A DNA stretch of 15,785 nt from Syntrophaceae bacterium (GCA_014874425.1 JACWAG010000235.1:1-15785), one strand, 5' to 3'; shown: positions 1 to 8,659, counted from the stretch's first letter. The notes: generated from the sequence alone by a model not told the origin. Program-made: numbers and translations.

Positions 1-205
1 CCCCTCGCCGTGCTTCGTTGAGATGACATGCGGATCCCGTTCATTATGGCACGGATATAGCAAGGGTCAAGCATGCATACCATCTTAAGCCGTTTAGGCA
101 TTATGTTGTGGCGGTCCGTATGCAGCGTGTGTGGTGACAGAGCGGTAGTTGATATAGCCAGACTCTATTCCACTGAAACTGAAACATTATACTGGAAGTT
201 CAACA

Positions 206-233
206 TTAGACTGTGATAGAATAAAAGTATAAT
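206..233 (+). promoter_or_regulatory. Candidate promoter for the small Cys-rich ORF
   Basis: A perfect TATAAT lies at 228-233, about 50 nt before the start codon of the small ORF at 285. The best upstream partner is TTAGAC at 206-211 with a 16-nt spacer, a poor match to TTGACA, so the call rests mainly on the -10 element. The rest of positions 1-284 holds no gene that I recognise. The extreme left end (about 1-30) resembles the short GC-rich interspersed sequence often found between genes, but this cannot be confirmed from one copy. Confidence 0.3.
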
Positions 234-284
234 ATTATAGGTTAAACTTTCTGTACTGTTTTTATAGTATAGGAGGATATTGCC

Positions 285-596
285 ATGTTATGTGGATGTA
301 TTGAATGTCATAGAATTTGGTGTGGAATTGAGGAATTTAATTCATTAGATTTATCAGACTTAAATCTAGATTCTAGTACGGATATTAGTCATGGGATTTG
401 TCCAGAGTGTTTCCAACGCCACAAGGACAGGGTCCACCAACACCAGAAGAATAACGGATACTCCGAATGTTACGATAGAAATGATAATTGCAATAATAAT
501 AAATGCTTGTTCAAGCCGGCGTGTGGTAATTCTGCCATCAATAGCTGGAGGTCTAGTATTGTCTTACTAAATGCCAGTAATTTAGCTTTCGATTAA
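285..596 (+). CDS. Small Cys-rich protein with stand-alone SHGICPEC (zinc-ribbon-like) module
   Basis: This is a 103-residue protein of unknown function. A strong Shine-Dalgarno (AGGAGG at 271-276, 8 nt before the ATG) supports translation. Residues 3-13 hold four cysteines including a C-x2-C pair (C5, C8). Residues 35-42 read SHGICPEC, giving a second C-x2-C pair (C39, C42). This arrangement (C-x2-C, roughly 30 residues, then SHGICPxC) is a module I know from the C-terminal ends of deltaproteobacterial PAS-domain sensors and hybrid kinases. Here it occurs with no sensor domain in front. Four cysteines chelating a metal is inference. The tail (50-103) is Asn- and Cys-rich (C62, C69, C74, C80) and matches nothing I recognise, so it may be a degenerate or read-through extension. 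The gene is more AT-rich than its neighbours and is convergent with parE. It could also be a decayed remnant of a sensor gene. Confidence 0.6.
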   Translation: MLCGCIECHRIWCGIEEFNSLDLSDLNLDSSTDISHGICPECFQRHKDRVHQHQKNNGYSECYDRNDNCNNNKCLFKPACGNSAINSWRSSIVLLNASNLAFD

Positions 597-711
597 GTGG
601 CATGTCAGGACCGTGGCTTCGAACCTTTGTCCCAGGAGATTGTCGGCTACTGTCAAACAATGATTGGAGTCGGTAGTCACTCTAAACCGGCGGTTCTGTA
701 TACAGCTCAGG
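597..711. other. Convergent intergenic spacer
   Basis: This 115-nt spacer separates the stop of the small Cys-rich ORF from the stop of parE. It contains a 10-bp perfect palindrome CTGTATACAG (696-705) and a short inverted repeat AACCG-G-CGGTT (685-695), but no stem followed by a T-run. I therefore cannot name a terminator for either convergent gene. Confidence 0.4.
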
Positions 712-2616
712 TCATATGTCAAGGTCCTTAACTTCCTGAGATCTCTCCTTGATAAACACGAATCTCTTGCGGACATCTTTACCCATTAACGTGTCAAATG
801 CTTGACGGGTCTCGGATTCATCATCGATTCTTAATTTAAGGATACTTCTGGTAGATGGATCCATTGTTGTGGATTTAAGTGTAGGAGCGTCCATTTCTCC
901 CAATCCTTTGAATCGCTGGATGTCAACATTCTTGCCGTTCCTACGTTTTATAAGGGCATCTTTTTCCTCGTCCGTAAATACATATTTTACCTGGCTGTTT
1001 TTCCCGGACCCGAAACTGATCTTGTAAAGTGGGGGCATGGCCAGATAAATGTGTCCCCTGTGAACCAGTTCGGGAAGGAAACGATAGAAAAAGGCTAGCA
1101 GTAGAGTAGATATATGATGACCATCAACATCAGCGTCAGTGTTTATAATTATCTTGCCGTATCTCAGTTTGGAGTAATCGAAGTTCTTTCCAATACCTGT
1201 TCCGACGCTTTGAATGAGGCTTGTGACTTCTCTATTATTCTTTAGCTTCTCCACCGAGGCTTGTTCTACGTTGAGAATCTTTCCCCTAATAGGCAAAATA
1301 GCCTGAAATTTACGGTCTCGAGCCTGTTTCGAAGACCCTCCGGCGCTATCACCCTCTACAATGAAAAGCTCGGTTTTGTCACGAGAGTTCAATGAACAGT
1401 CAGCCAACTTCCCAGGTAATGTGAGTCTTGTTGTGGCGGCTTTACGACTAACCTCATCTCTAGCCGCTCTTGACGCCACTCTGGCTTGGGCGGCAAGTGT
1501 CACTCTGGAAGTTATGGCTGCGGCCTGCGATGGATTCTGGTGGAGCCATGTTTCAAACGCGGCTTTGAAAGCAGGTTCAATCTGTTGGGCTTCCGGACTA
1601 TTCAACCTGTCTTTCGTTTGCCCCTGAAATTCAAGGTTCCCATGAAGATATACCGACAAGATCGCAAAGAGCCCTTCCTTAATATCTTCACCGGATACCC
1701 CCTTGACTCCTTTGGGAAGCCCGTTACGTTTCTCAATATATGAACGGATCACTCTGGTAACCGCATTTCGGAATGCGTTTTCATGGGTGCCGCCGGCAGG
1801 TGTGGGAATGGAGTTCACAAACGAGAGAATCTTTCCGGAGGTCTCTGCTGTCCATGCGAGCGCTACTTCGAAACGAAAATCATTCTGATGCCTGCAATAG
1901 AATGGCTGCGCTCCTACAGGCTCATGCCCATCAATCATTTTATTGAGAAAATCTTTTATGCCTTCAGGATAATGGAACGTCCTAACTGTGCCATCTTTCT
2001 TATCCTTAAGATTGATCTTGAGGCCTGCAATTAGAAATGACTTTATCTCGAGCCTCTCCCGAATCGTTTCGGTGGAAAATTGGAGAGGGCCAAAAATTTC
2101 CTGGTCTGGGACAAAACTTATTTTGGTTCCGGTTCCTCGCGCTGGCGCCTTCCTAACCAGTGGGGTCACAGGCTTGCCCCGTTCGAATTCCTGAACATGC
2201 AGAAAACCGTTGCGTTTTACCCCTACAACCATTCTCGAGCTGAGGGCGTTTACGACCGACGCTCCTACGCCGTGCAATCCTCCAGCCACCTTATAGGTGT
2301 CATCGTCGAACTTGCCTCCGGCGTGCAAATTACAAAAGATAGTTTCAATAGTATTCTTGCCAGTGGTAGGATGAACTTCAATCGGCATTCCCCGACCTCG
2401 GTCCTCAACCGTAACGCTGTTATCCTCACCAAGCATGACATCAATTGAATCACAATGCGCATTGAGGGCCTCATCCACACTATTATCAACAATTTCCCAA
2501 ACGAGTTGATGCAGTCCTCCTGCGCCGGTATCTCCTATGTACATTCCAGGGCGTTTCCGAACAGCCTCTAAACCTTTTAATACCTGAATATCATCTACAG
2601 TGTAAGAATCGCCCAT
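712..2616 (-). CDS. parE: DNA topoisomerase IV subunit B (ParE)
   Basis: This is the ATPase subunit of topoisomerase IV, a type IIA enzyme that decatenates daughter chromosomes with ParC in the cytoplasm. The 634 residues are close to the usual ParE length (about 630). The GHKL ATPase domain has E41/N45 in WEIVDNSVDEA, the D-R-G-R-G-M-P motif at 72-78 and the GGLHGVGAS loop at 112-120. The transducer domain carries the QTK loop with K335. The TOPRIM domain has EGDSAGG (E421) and DADVDG (D494, D496, D498). The tail has RFKGLGEM at 568-575; the F here, the short length, and an adjacent ParC favour ParE over GyrB. The ATG at 2616 is preceded by AAGGAA at a good distance. The gene begins 17 nt after the parC stop, so the two are probably co-transcribed. 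An automatic pipeline might label it gyrB. Confidence 0.9.
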   Translation of the reverse strand: MGDSYTVDDIQVLKGLEAVRKRPGMYIGDTGAGGLHQLVWEIVDNSVDEALNAHCDSIDVMLGEDNSVTVEDRGRGMPIEVHPTTGKNTIETIFCNLHAGGKFDDDTYKVAGGLHGVGASVVNALSSRMVVGVKRNGFLHVQEFERGKPVTPLVRKAPARGTGTKISFVPDQEIFGPLQFSTETIRERLEIKSFLIAGLKINLKDKKDGTVRTFHYPEGIKDFLNKMIDGHEPVGAQPFYCRHQNDFRFEVALAWTAETSGKILSFVNSIPTPAGGTHENAFRNAVTRVIRSYIEKRNGLPKGVKGVSGEDIKEGLFAILSVYLHGNLEFQGQTKDRLNSPEAQQIEPAFKAAFETWLHQNPSQAAAITSRVTLAAQARVASRAARDEVSRKAATTRLTLPGKLADCSLNSRDKTELFIVEGDSAGGSSKQARDRKFQAILPIRGKILNVEQASVEKLKNNREVTSLIQSVGTGIGKNFDYSKLRYGKIIINTDADVDGHHISTLLLAFFYRFLPELVHRGHIYLAMPPLYKISFGSGKNSQVKYVFTDEEKDALIKRRNGKNVDIQRFKGLGEMDAPTLKSTTMDPSTRSILKLRIDDESETRQAFDTLMGKDVRKRFVFIKERSQEVKDLDI

Positions 2617-2633
2617 GGACTTCCTTATTCCTT

Positions 2634-5063
2634 TCAGACACTACGCTCTATCCCTACAATACCAGTAGAAATCTTTTTCCCGCGTCCACCTCTTGCGGAC
2701 ACACGAATTTCTCCAACCGGGATCACATTAGTCTCTCCGTTGGCTTGAATCAACCTGATTGAATCATCTTTCCCTACAACCTCAAGACCTACCACATGCG
2801 CCTGTTCCCGGATTTTCATAGAAACTACTCCACGTGCGGGTCCAGACATTATCGGGACCTGATCCAATCTAAACATCAGGATATGCCCTTCAGATTCGGC
2901 GACCAACGCAAATTGCGCTTCAGCGTTTTTAACCGCTACCACTTCGTCATCGGCTTCAAGGTTGACCAACTTGCGTCCCAACCGTTTTGTGGGTTCTTTC
3001 AGCGACTCCAAATCAAATCTGAATCCTTTTGCCTTTTTAGTTATGAGAACACCGATAGTGTCTTTCCTTTTAGTAGTGGCCACATTTTCAGGCCCTTCAG
3101 ACCGACTTTCTACAAATAGAGACGGCTGATCAATAGCGGCATTAGGTTCGTCATTGAACTCAAATTCATCGTGGGGGCCAATGTCGTCCGAGACTGAATC
3201 CTGCGTCGGTTCGCAAGCCATCAGAGCCACGGCTATCTCGCCATCATCGAGGCGAAGCATTGAACCCAAAGGCTCTCCGAAGCCCCCAGTAGCCGGAACG
3301 TCAAGAGACCTGACTGAATAGATTTTGCCTCTGTTTGTAAACACAGTGACTATGCGACAAGTGTTGGTCCTTACAATCCCAAGCAGTGAGTCACCTTCCC
3401 GGAACTTCAAGTTGGCCACATTTTCGACTTCGGATTTGATACGTCTTATCCACCCCTGCCTGGAAAGGATTACGGTAGTGTCTTCCTGATCTACAAATGT
3501 CTGAACGTCGTAATCAAGGGCCTCCGCCTCTGATTCCGGCACGATCCGTGAACGTCTGGGATCAGTAAAACCGTCGGCGATCTTCTCCAACTCCCTGTCG
3601 ATTATTTTCCATATGCGAGCGGGGCTGGAGAGGTCTCTTTCTATTTCTTTGGCCTGTTTCCGTTTTAAAGCCAACTCGTCAAGCACCCTACCAATTTCAA
3701 TACCTACAATTTTATAAAGACGTGTTTCCAGGATAGCGTCCACCTGTTCATCATCAAGTGTAAAATTGTCTTTTAGCCCTGAAGCGGCCTCAGCCCTGCT
3801 TCTGGATGAACGAATTATTGCGATGGCTTTGTCCAGATCATCAAACAGGATTTCAAACCCTTCGAGTATGTGAATCCGTTTTCGCAGAATTTCCAGCAGA
3901 TGGTTAAGTCGCCTAACAGTTTTATGGTACCTGAACTCCAGGAAGTACTTAATTATCTTGTCGAGCGATAGCCGATCCGGGGCTCCCTGGGGATTGATAG
4001 CGATGAAATTCATGGGGAAATTAATTTGGAGTTCAGTGTGTCGATAAAGGAAAGCGACTATTGATTCAGGTTTTATATCCGCGCCTCTGATTTCAAGGAC
4101 TACCCTGATATCCTCTGAGCTTTCGTCCCGCACATCGAAAACATTTCTCAAACGCTTTTCACGGATCAAAACAGCTATTCGTTCAACGAGCTTCGCCTTA
4201 TTTACTGAATAAGGGAGCGCAGTAATAATAAGTAACGTTTTGCCTCTGCCCTGTTGCTCAATTTTATATGTACCTCGGACACGAATTGAACCATGACCTG
4301 ACTCGTAAATTTCTCTCAACCTTTCATGGGATTCTATGATCTCTGCGCCGGTAGGAAAATCGGGTCCATTTATGTATTCCATTAGACCAGTTACATCCAA
4401 ATCGGGATTCTTTATGGCCGCTCTGCACGCCGCTACGATTTCTCCCAGATTATGAGGCGGGAAAGAGCAACTCATGCCCACAGCAATACCGGATGAACCA
4501 TTTAACAATAAATTGGGAACAGCGGCAGGCAAGACATCTGGCTCTTCCCCTATTCCATCGTACGTTGGTCTGAAATCGGTTGTCCCCTCATCTATGTCCT
4601 GCAACAACAGACCTGAGAATCGGCTTAACCGTGTTTCCGTATAACGCATCGCGGCTGGGGAATCGCCATCAATGGAGCCAAAGTTTCCAGAGCCTTCAAT
4701 CAAGGGGTAACGAAGGCTAAAATCCTGGGCCATCCGTACCAGGGCGTCGTATGCCGCCTGGTCCCCGTGAGGGTGATATTTACCTATAACCTCACCAACA
4801 ATGGCGGCTGATTTCCTCATTTTGGAAGAGTCGCCCAATTTCATGCCATGCATAGCATAGAGAATTCTTCTGTGTACTGGTTTTAGGCCGTCCCGAACAT
4901 CAGGTAAAGCTCGAGACACAATCGTAGAGAGGGCATAAGCCAGGTAGCGCTTTTCGACTTCGTCCTTCAGGGAAGTTTCATAGATTTTGTCAGCAGGAAA
5001 GGAAGCGGGATCGCTCAAATTATTCGTTTCTCCTCTTGGTTTTGTCTGTCCAAATTCGTGCAT
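2634..5063 (-). CDS. parC: DNA topoisomerase IV subunit A (ParC)
   Basis: This is the DNA breakage-reunion subunit of topoisomerase IV and the partner of the adjacent ParE. The 809 residues comprise a winged-helix/tower core (about 28-500) and a C-terminal beta-pinwheel (about 525-809). The core opens with YLAYALSTIVSRALPDVRDG and has the catalytic tyrosine Y141 in AMRYTE. The type is set by the pinwheel: after GWIRR (537-541) the sequence runs NVANLKFREGDSL, the ParC pattern, where GyrA would show its QRRGGKG box. The position equivalent to GyrA Ser83 is Gln102. An acidic low-complexity insert (about 619-665) interrupts the pinwheel. The start is uncertain: the ATG at 5063 has no clear Shine-Dalgarno, while the in-frame TTG at 5018 (codon 16) follows AGAGGAG. 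The gene lies 46 nt after dnaE and 17 nt before parE. Confidence 0.9.
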   Translation of the reverse strand: MHEFGQTKPRGETNNLSDPASFPADKIYETSLKDEVEKRYLAYALSTIVSRALPDVRDGLKPVHRRILYAMHGMKLGDSSKMRKSAAIVGEVIGKYHPHGDQAAYDALVRMAQDFSLRYPLIEGSGNFGSIDGDSPAAMRYTETRLSRFSGLLLQDIDEGTTDFRPTYDGIGEEPDVLPAAVPNLLLNGSSGIAVGMSCSFPPHNLGEIVAACRAAIKNPDLDVTGLMEYINGPDFPTGAEIIESHERLREIYESGHGSIRVRGTYKIEQQGRGKTLLIITALPYSVNKAKLVERIAVLIREKRLRNVFDVRDESSEDIRVVLEIRGADIKPESIVAFLYRHTELQINFPMNFIAINPQGAPDRLSLDKIIKYFLEFRYHKTVRRLNHLLEILRKRIHILEGFEILFDDLDKAIAIIRSSRSRAEAASGLKDNFTLDDEQVDAILETRLYKIVGIEIGRVLDELALKRKQAKEIERDLSSPARIWKIIDRELEKIADGFTDPRRSRIVPESEAEALDYDVQTFVDQEDTTVILSRQGWIRRIKSEVENVANLKFREGDSLLGIVRTNTCRIVTVFTNRGKIYSVRSLDVPATGGFGEPLGSMLRLDDGEIAVALMACEPTQDSVSDDIGPHDEFEFNDEPNAAIDQPSLFVESRSEGPENVATTKRKDTIGVLITKKAKGFRFDLESLKEPTKRLGRKLVNLEADDEVVAVKNAEAQFALVAESEGHILMFRLDQVPIMSGPARGVVSMKIREQAHVVGLEVVGKDDSIRLIQANGETNVIPVGEIRVSARGGRGKKISTGIVGIERSV
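5016..5036 (-). promoter_or_regulatory. Ribosome binding site for an alternative TTG start of parC
   Basis: On the minus strand AGAGGAG (5036-5030) is followed after 11 nt by an in-frame TTG (5018-5016). The upstream ATG at 5063 is preceded only by a pyrimidine-rich stretch. Starting at TTG would give a 794-residue ParC whose first conserved residues still lie well inside the protein. The 11-nt spacing is somewhat long, so the choice is open. Confidence 0.4.
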
Positions 5064-5109
5064 GAAATCGAAATCACGGTTATTTTCACCAAGTATGTGA
5101 TGGGCTCTA

Positions 5110-8100
5110 TCAAATGTATGTTACCGGTTGGTATCCGAACATCTCGTGAGCCTCTTCGAGAAAATTTTCCGAGGGATCGCAGTTCATGGATGTAAGATTT
5201 ACTATTGTCTCAGTACGGTTAGGTATCACAATGTGTAGCTTAACAGGGATCTTGCCCCTGTGTTTTTCCAAGATCCTTTTGAGTTGTTGTATTTGGATGG
5301 GATCAATCCCGGTAGTCGAGATCTTTATCTGTAACTCTTTGCTGAAATATCTGGGAGAGTCTTTAAGCTTGTGGATTTCGTTGACAAGTATCTTAGGGGA
5401 TTCTGGGTCGCCGTCCCGTGTGCCGGCAAAAATCAGAGGTTCGCCAGTATTGATAGTGTCTCTGCTTGCAGCGTAAACGTCCGAGAATACGGTTCCTTCA
5501 ACGATTCCTTCCAGGTCCTCGATGGTCACAAACGCCATCCTGTCGCCCTTACGGGTATTTATTTCTTTTACTTTCTTCACAATTCCAGCCAAACGAATAG
5601 ATGAGTTGTTTGGGAAATGCTCAAGTTGTGAAGTTGTAGCGTTCGTGAATTTTTTGGTGAACTCTTCGTAGTTAAGTAACGGATGACCACTTAGATAGAA
5701 ACCCATCAATTCTTTCTCAAATCCAAGGCGGGTCATTTCATCCCATTCAGGGGCGTCCGGGATAGATGTGTCTGTAAGGTTCCCAAATTCACCCGGTGAA
5801 CAATCAGCTGTGAACAGATTGAATTGACCATCGATCCGTTCCTTTTGGAAACTGGCCGCCTGTTCCAAGAGTGTATCCAGAGCGTCGGACATTGCTCGCC
5901 TGCTAGGCCCAATACCATCGAAGGCCCCACATTTTATGAGACTGTCTATTACCTTCTTGTTGACTTTGCGCAAGTCAACCCTTCTTGTGAAGTCCTGCAA
6001 ACTACAGAAGGGACCGGTATCTTCCCGTGTTTCAATTATTGAGCTGACAGCGTTTTCTCCCACGTTCTTGACTGCGCTCAAACCAAATACGATTCGACCT
6101 TCGGAGACGTGGAAGTCTTCCAACGATTCATTAACCTGAGGCGGTAAGATCTGTATCCCCATGTCACGACATTCTTGAAGATAAACTGTGATTTTGTCCG
6201 AGTTGCCAGATTCAAGGCTAAGCTGAGCGGCCATGAACTCAGCAGGATAATGCGTCTTCAGATAGGCTGTCTGGTAAGTTACCATCGCATAAGCGGCCGA
6301 ATGGGATTTGTTAAAACCATATCCCGCAAATTTCTCCATCAAATCAAATATATATGAAGCCTTTTCAGGATCTATCTTATTCTTGAGCGCGCCCTTTTCA
6401 AACCGGTTCTTTTGCTCGGCCATTTCCGCAAGCTTCTTTTTCCCCATTGCCCGTCGCAGGAGGTCCGCTTCACCAAGGGTATAGTTGGCCAGAGCAGTCG
6501 CAATACTCATAACTTGTTCCTGGTAAACGATAACCCCGTAGGTTTCTTTCAGTATCGGCTCTAACTCCGGCAAGGGATATTCAATAGGGATCCGACCGTG
6601 TTTCCGATTTATAAAGTCGTCCACCATACCAGATTCCAAAGGACCGGGCCTATAGAGCGCCAATATCGCTATAAGGTCCTCGAACACGGTAGGTTTAAAT
6701 TTTGTCAGGACATCCCTCATACCCGAAGATTCGAGCTGGAAAACGCCAAGTGTTTCGCCGCGGGATAAGCGTTCAAACGTCATCTGGTCATCAAGTGGGA
6801 CAGAATTCAGATCGAGCTTGGATCCTTTGGTTTTCTGTATCAGGCGCAGGGTTCGATCAATTACGGACAAAGTCTTTAACCCAAGGAAGTCAAACTTTAC
6901 CAATCCAATCTTCTCAATCCAGGTCATGTCAAACTGGGTTAGCGTTTCATCGTTGTTTCCCCTGTAGAGCGGCAGTCTTTCTACAAGAGGACTGTCAGAG
7001 ATCACTATTCCGGCGGCGTGTGTAGACGCGTGCCTTGAAAGTCCTTCCAGAGATTTGGCGGTATTTATCAGGTCACCGACCATGTCCGATTTTTCCATCA
7101 TCTCTTTTAGTCTTGGTTCTTCTTTGAGGGCCCTTTCCAAAGTCATCTTCAAAGCGTCCGGAATAAGCTTAGCGATTTGATCGGCCTCGGAATATGGAAA
7201 TCCAAGCACTCTCGCCACATCTCGAACGACGGCCTTGGCCTGCATTCGACCAAATGTTATTATTTGAGCTACCTTTTCTTTTCCATATTTGTTTGAGACG
7301 TACTCGATTACCTTCTCTCTACCGTCCGTGCAAAAGTCGACGTCTATATCCGGCATACTCTTGCGCTCAGGGTTGAGAAACCGTTCAAAAAGCAATTTGT
7401 ACTTTATAGGGTCAATGTCGGTGATCCCGAGCGAATATGCCGCTAGGGAACCCGCGGCTGAGCCTCGTCCGGGTCCTACGGGGATGTCGTTCCTGCGAGC
7501 AAAATTGATAAAATCGGCCACGATCAGAAAATATCCTGAGAAACCCATCTCTTGAATGAGATTGATTTCGTGTTCCAGGCGTTCGGAATATTTCTCGGCT
7601 TCCTTTTCGGTCAAACTTCCAGACGACAATTCCTTCCGCATGCGATGCTGAAGGCCTTCTCTAGCGTCTTTGGAAAAACGTTCCCTTAGTGTCTCACCCG
7701 TGCCCAAATCGAATCGAGGCATATGAATCTTCCCGAATTCAAGCAAAAGCGAACACCTTTCCGCTATTATACGGGTATTCTTGATCGCTTCCGGGGAGTC
7801 TCTAAAATCGCTCGCCATACGTTCAGGTGATTTGAAGAAAAACTGGTCCGAGTCAAAACTCATTCTAGATGTATCTTCCAGTTGTTTCCCGGTTTGAATG
7901 CACAACAATATTTCGTGGGCCCGGTGGTCCTTCTGATCAAGATAATGGCAATCGTTAGTAGCTACTAAATTGATGTCGAGCTTCTTGGACAGTTCTAACA
8001 AAGCCCTGTTGAATTTTCGCTGCTCCTCCAGACCGTTTTCCTGAAGTTCGAGATAATATCGGTCCTGTGAAAAGACGTCGCGAAACCAGGAAGCGGTTTC

Positions 8101-8577
8101 TACAAGCTTGTTTTCATGACCCGCAAGAGCTAGATCGGCCAATTCGCTGGAAAGGCACCCACTTAGACAGATAAGGCCCTCGTTATATTTCTCCAGCAGG
8201 GATTTGTCTATGCGGGGCTTGTAATAGAACCCTTCAAAATAACCGAGTGTGACGAGCTTGCATAGGTTCCGATACCCCTTTTCGTTCTCGCAAAGCAAAA
8301 TTAAATGATAAGATTTTTGCTCCCCACTTCTCGAAGACTTTTCGAACCGATCACCCGGCGCAACGTAGACTTCGCACCCAATTATAGGCTTCAAACCACC
8401 AGCTTGGACCGAGCTGTAGAAATCCATGGCTCCAAACAAATTCCCATGGTCCGTCATGGCGACGGAGGACATCTTGTATTCCTTGGCGCGGGCAATCAGA
8501 TCAGGAATTCGAATTGCTCCGTCTAATAAGGAATATTGAGTATGAAGATGCAGATGAACAAAATCGGCCCCAGTCAT
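5110..8577 (-). CDS. dnaE: DNA polymerase III alpha subunit (DnaE)
   Basis: This is the catalytic subunit of the replicative polymerase, 1155 residues, close to E. coli DnaE (1160). The N-terminal PHP domain (about 5-230) retains all nine residues expected of a metal-binding PHP site: H10, H12, D19, H44, E69, H91, C141, D209 and H211; E. coli DnaE has lost several of these. The C-family polymerase core has PDIDVDF (409-415, catalytic D412 and D414) and KFDFLGL (D563). A helix-hairpin-helix segment lies near 872-890. QFNLF at 918-922 fits the beta-clamp binding motif, and an OB fold follows (about 993-1070). The ATG at 8577 has GAGGA 8 nt upstream. It heads the dnaE-parC-parE block and is divergent from mlaE. 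No frameshift or missing catalytic residue was seen. Confidence 0.96.
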   Translation of the reverse strand: MTGADFVHLHLHTQYSLLDGAIRIPDLIARAKEYKMSSVAMTDHGNLFGAMDFYSSVQAGGLKPIIGCEVYVAPGDRFEKSSRSGEQKSYHLILLCENEKGYRNLCKLVTLGYFEGFYYKPRIDKSLLEKYNEGLICLSGCLSSELADLALAGHENKLVETASWFRDVFSQDRYYLELQENGLEEQRKFNRALLELSKKLDINLVATNDCHYLDQKDHRAHEILLCIQTGKQLEDTSRMSFDSDQFFFKSPERMASDFRDSPEAIKNTRIIAERCSLLLEFGKIHMPRFDLGTGETLRERFSKDAREGLQHRMRKELSSGSLTEKEAEKYSERLEHEINLIQEMGFSGYFLIVADFINFARRNDIPVGPGRGSAAGSLAAYSLGITDIDPIKYKLLFERFLNPERKSMPDIDVDFCTDGREKVIEYVSNKYGKEKVAQIITFGRMQAKAVVRDVARVLGFPYSEADQIAKLIPDALKMTLERALKEEPRLKEMMEKSDMVGDLINTAKSLEGLSRHASTHAAGIVISDSPLVERLPLYRGNNDETLTQFDMTWIEKIGLVKFDFLGLKTLSVIDRTLRLIQKTKGSKLDLNSVPLDDQMTFERLSRGETLGVFQLESSGMRDVLTKFKPTVFEDLIAILALYRPGPLESGMVDDFINRKHGRIPIEYPLPELEPILKETYGVIVYQEQVMSIATALANYTLGEADLLRRAMGKKKLAEMAEQKNRFEKGALKNKIDPEKASYIFDLMEKFAGYGFNKSHSAAYAMVTYQTAYLKTHYPAEFMAAQLSLESGNSDKITVYLQECRDMGIQILPPQVNESLEDFHVSEGRIVFGLSAVKNVGENAVSSIIETREDTGPFCSLQDFTRRVDLRKVNKKVIDSLIKCGAFDGIGPSRRAMSDALDTLLEQAASFQKERIDGQFNLFTADCSPGEFGNLTDTSIPDAPEWDEMTRLGFEKELMGFYLSGHPLLNYEEFTKKFTNATTSQLEHFPNNSSIRLAGIVKKVKEINTRKGDRMAFVTIEDLEGIVEGTVFSDVYAASRDTINTGEPLIFAGTRDGDPESPKILVNEIHKLKDSPRYFSKELQIKISTTGIDPIQIQQLKRILEKHRGKIPVKLHIVIPNRTETIVNLTSMNCDPSENFLEEAHEMFGYQPVTYI

Positions 8578-8605
8578 GGCAAGTCCTCATCTTATAAGTC
8601 TGTTG

Positions 8606-8635
8606 ATTCTATAGCTCCTTTTAGAGGAGCGTAAA
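8606..8635 (-). promoter_or_regulatory. Weak candidate promoter of dnaE with an inverted repeat in its spacer
   Basis: On the minus strand TTTACG (8635-8630) and TAGAAT (8611-8606) are 18 nt apart, a 4/6 and 5/6 match to the sigma70 hexamers. The spacer holds a perfect 6-bp inverted repeat GCTCCT-N5-AGGAGC (8614-8630). This would place transcription about 20-25 nt upstream of the dnaE start codon, leaving a very short leader. The match is modest and a promoter further upstream is equally possible. Confidence 0.22.
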
Positions 8636-8643
8636 CATATCAC

Positions 8644-8659
8644 CGGCGCCTGGGCGCCG
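8644..8659. repeat. GC-rich perfect hairpin upstream of dnaE
   Basis: CGGCGCC-TG-GGCGCCG is a perfect 7-bp inverted repeat in an otherwise AT-rich intergenic region. On the plus strand a T-run (TTTTT) follows 7 nt later at 8667-8671, so it could act as a weak plus-strand terminator. On the minus strand it could form a hairpin in a longer dnaE leader or be a protein-binding palindrome. Confidence 0.35.

Noticed and set aside
1..88. Short plus-strand frame at the left edge as the end of a gene
   Set aside because: It has about 28 codons with no recognisable motif and cannot be distinguished from noise.
596..640. TTCGAA flanked by GG and CC, resembling a tRNA T-loop
   Set aside because: The flanking bases do not form the five-pair T stem, and no anticodon or acceptor stem can be drawn around it.
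696..705. CTGTATACAG palindrome as a possible LexA-type operator
   Set aside because: It lies just after the parE stop in a convergent spacer, is shorter than the E. coli-type box, and has no promoter beside it.
582..776. Minus-strand open frame overlapping the 3' end of parE
   Set aside because: It overlaps the true parE frame and the small Cys-rich ORF, has no ribosome site of note and no recognisable motif.
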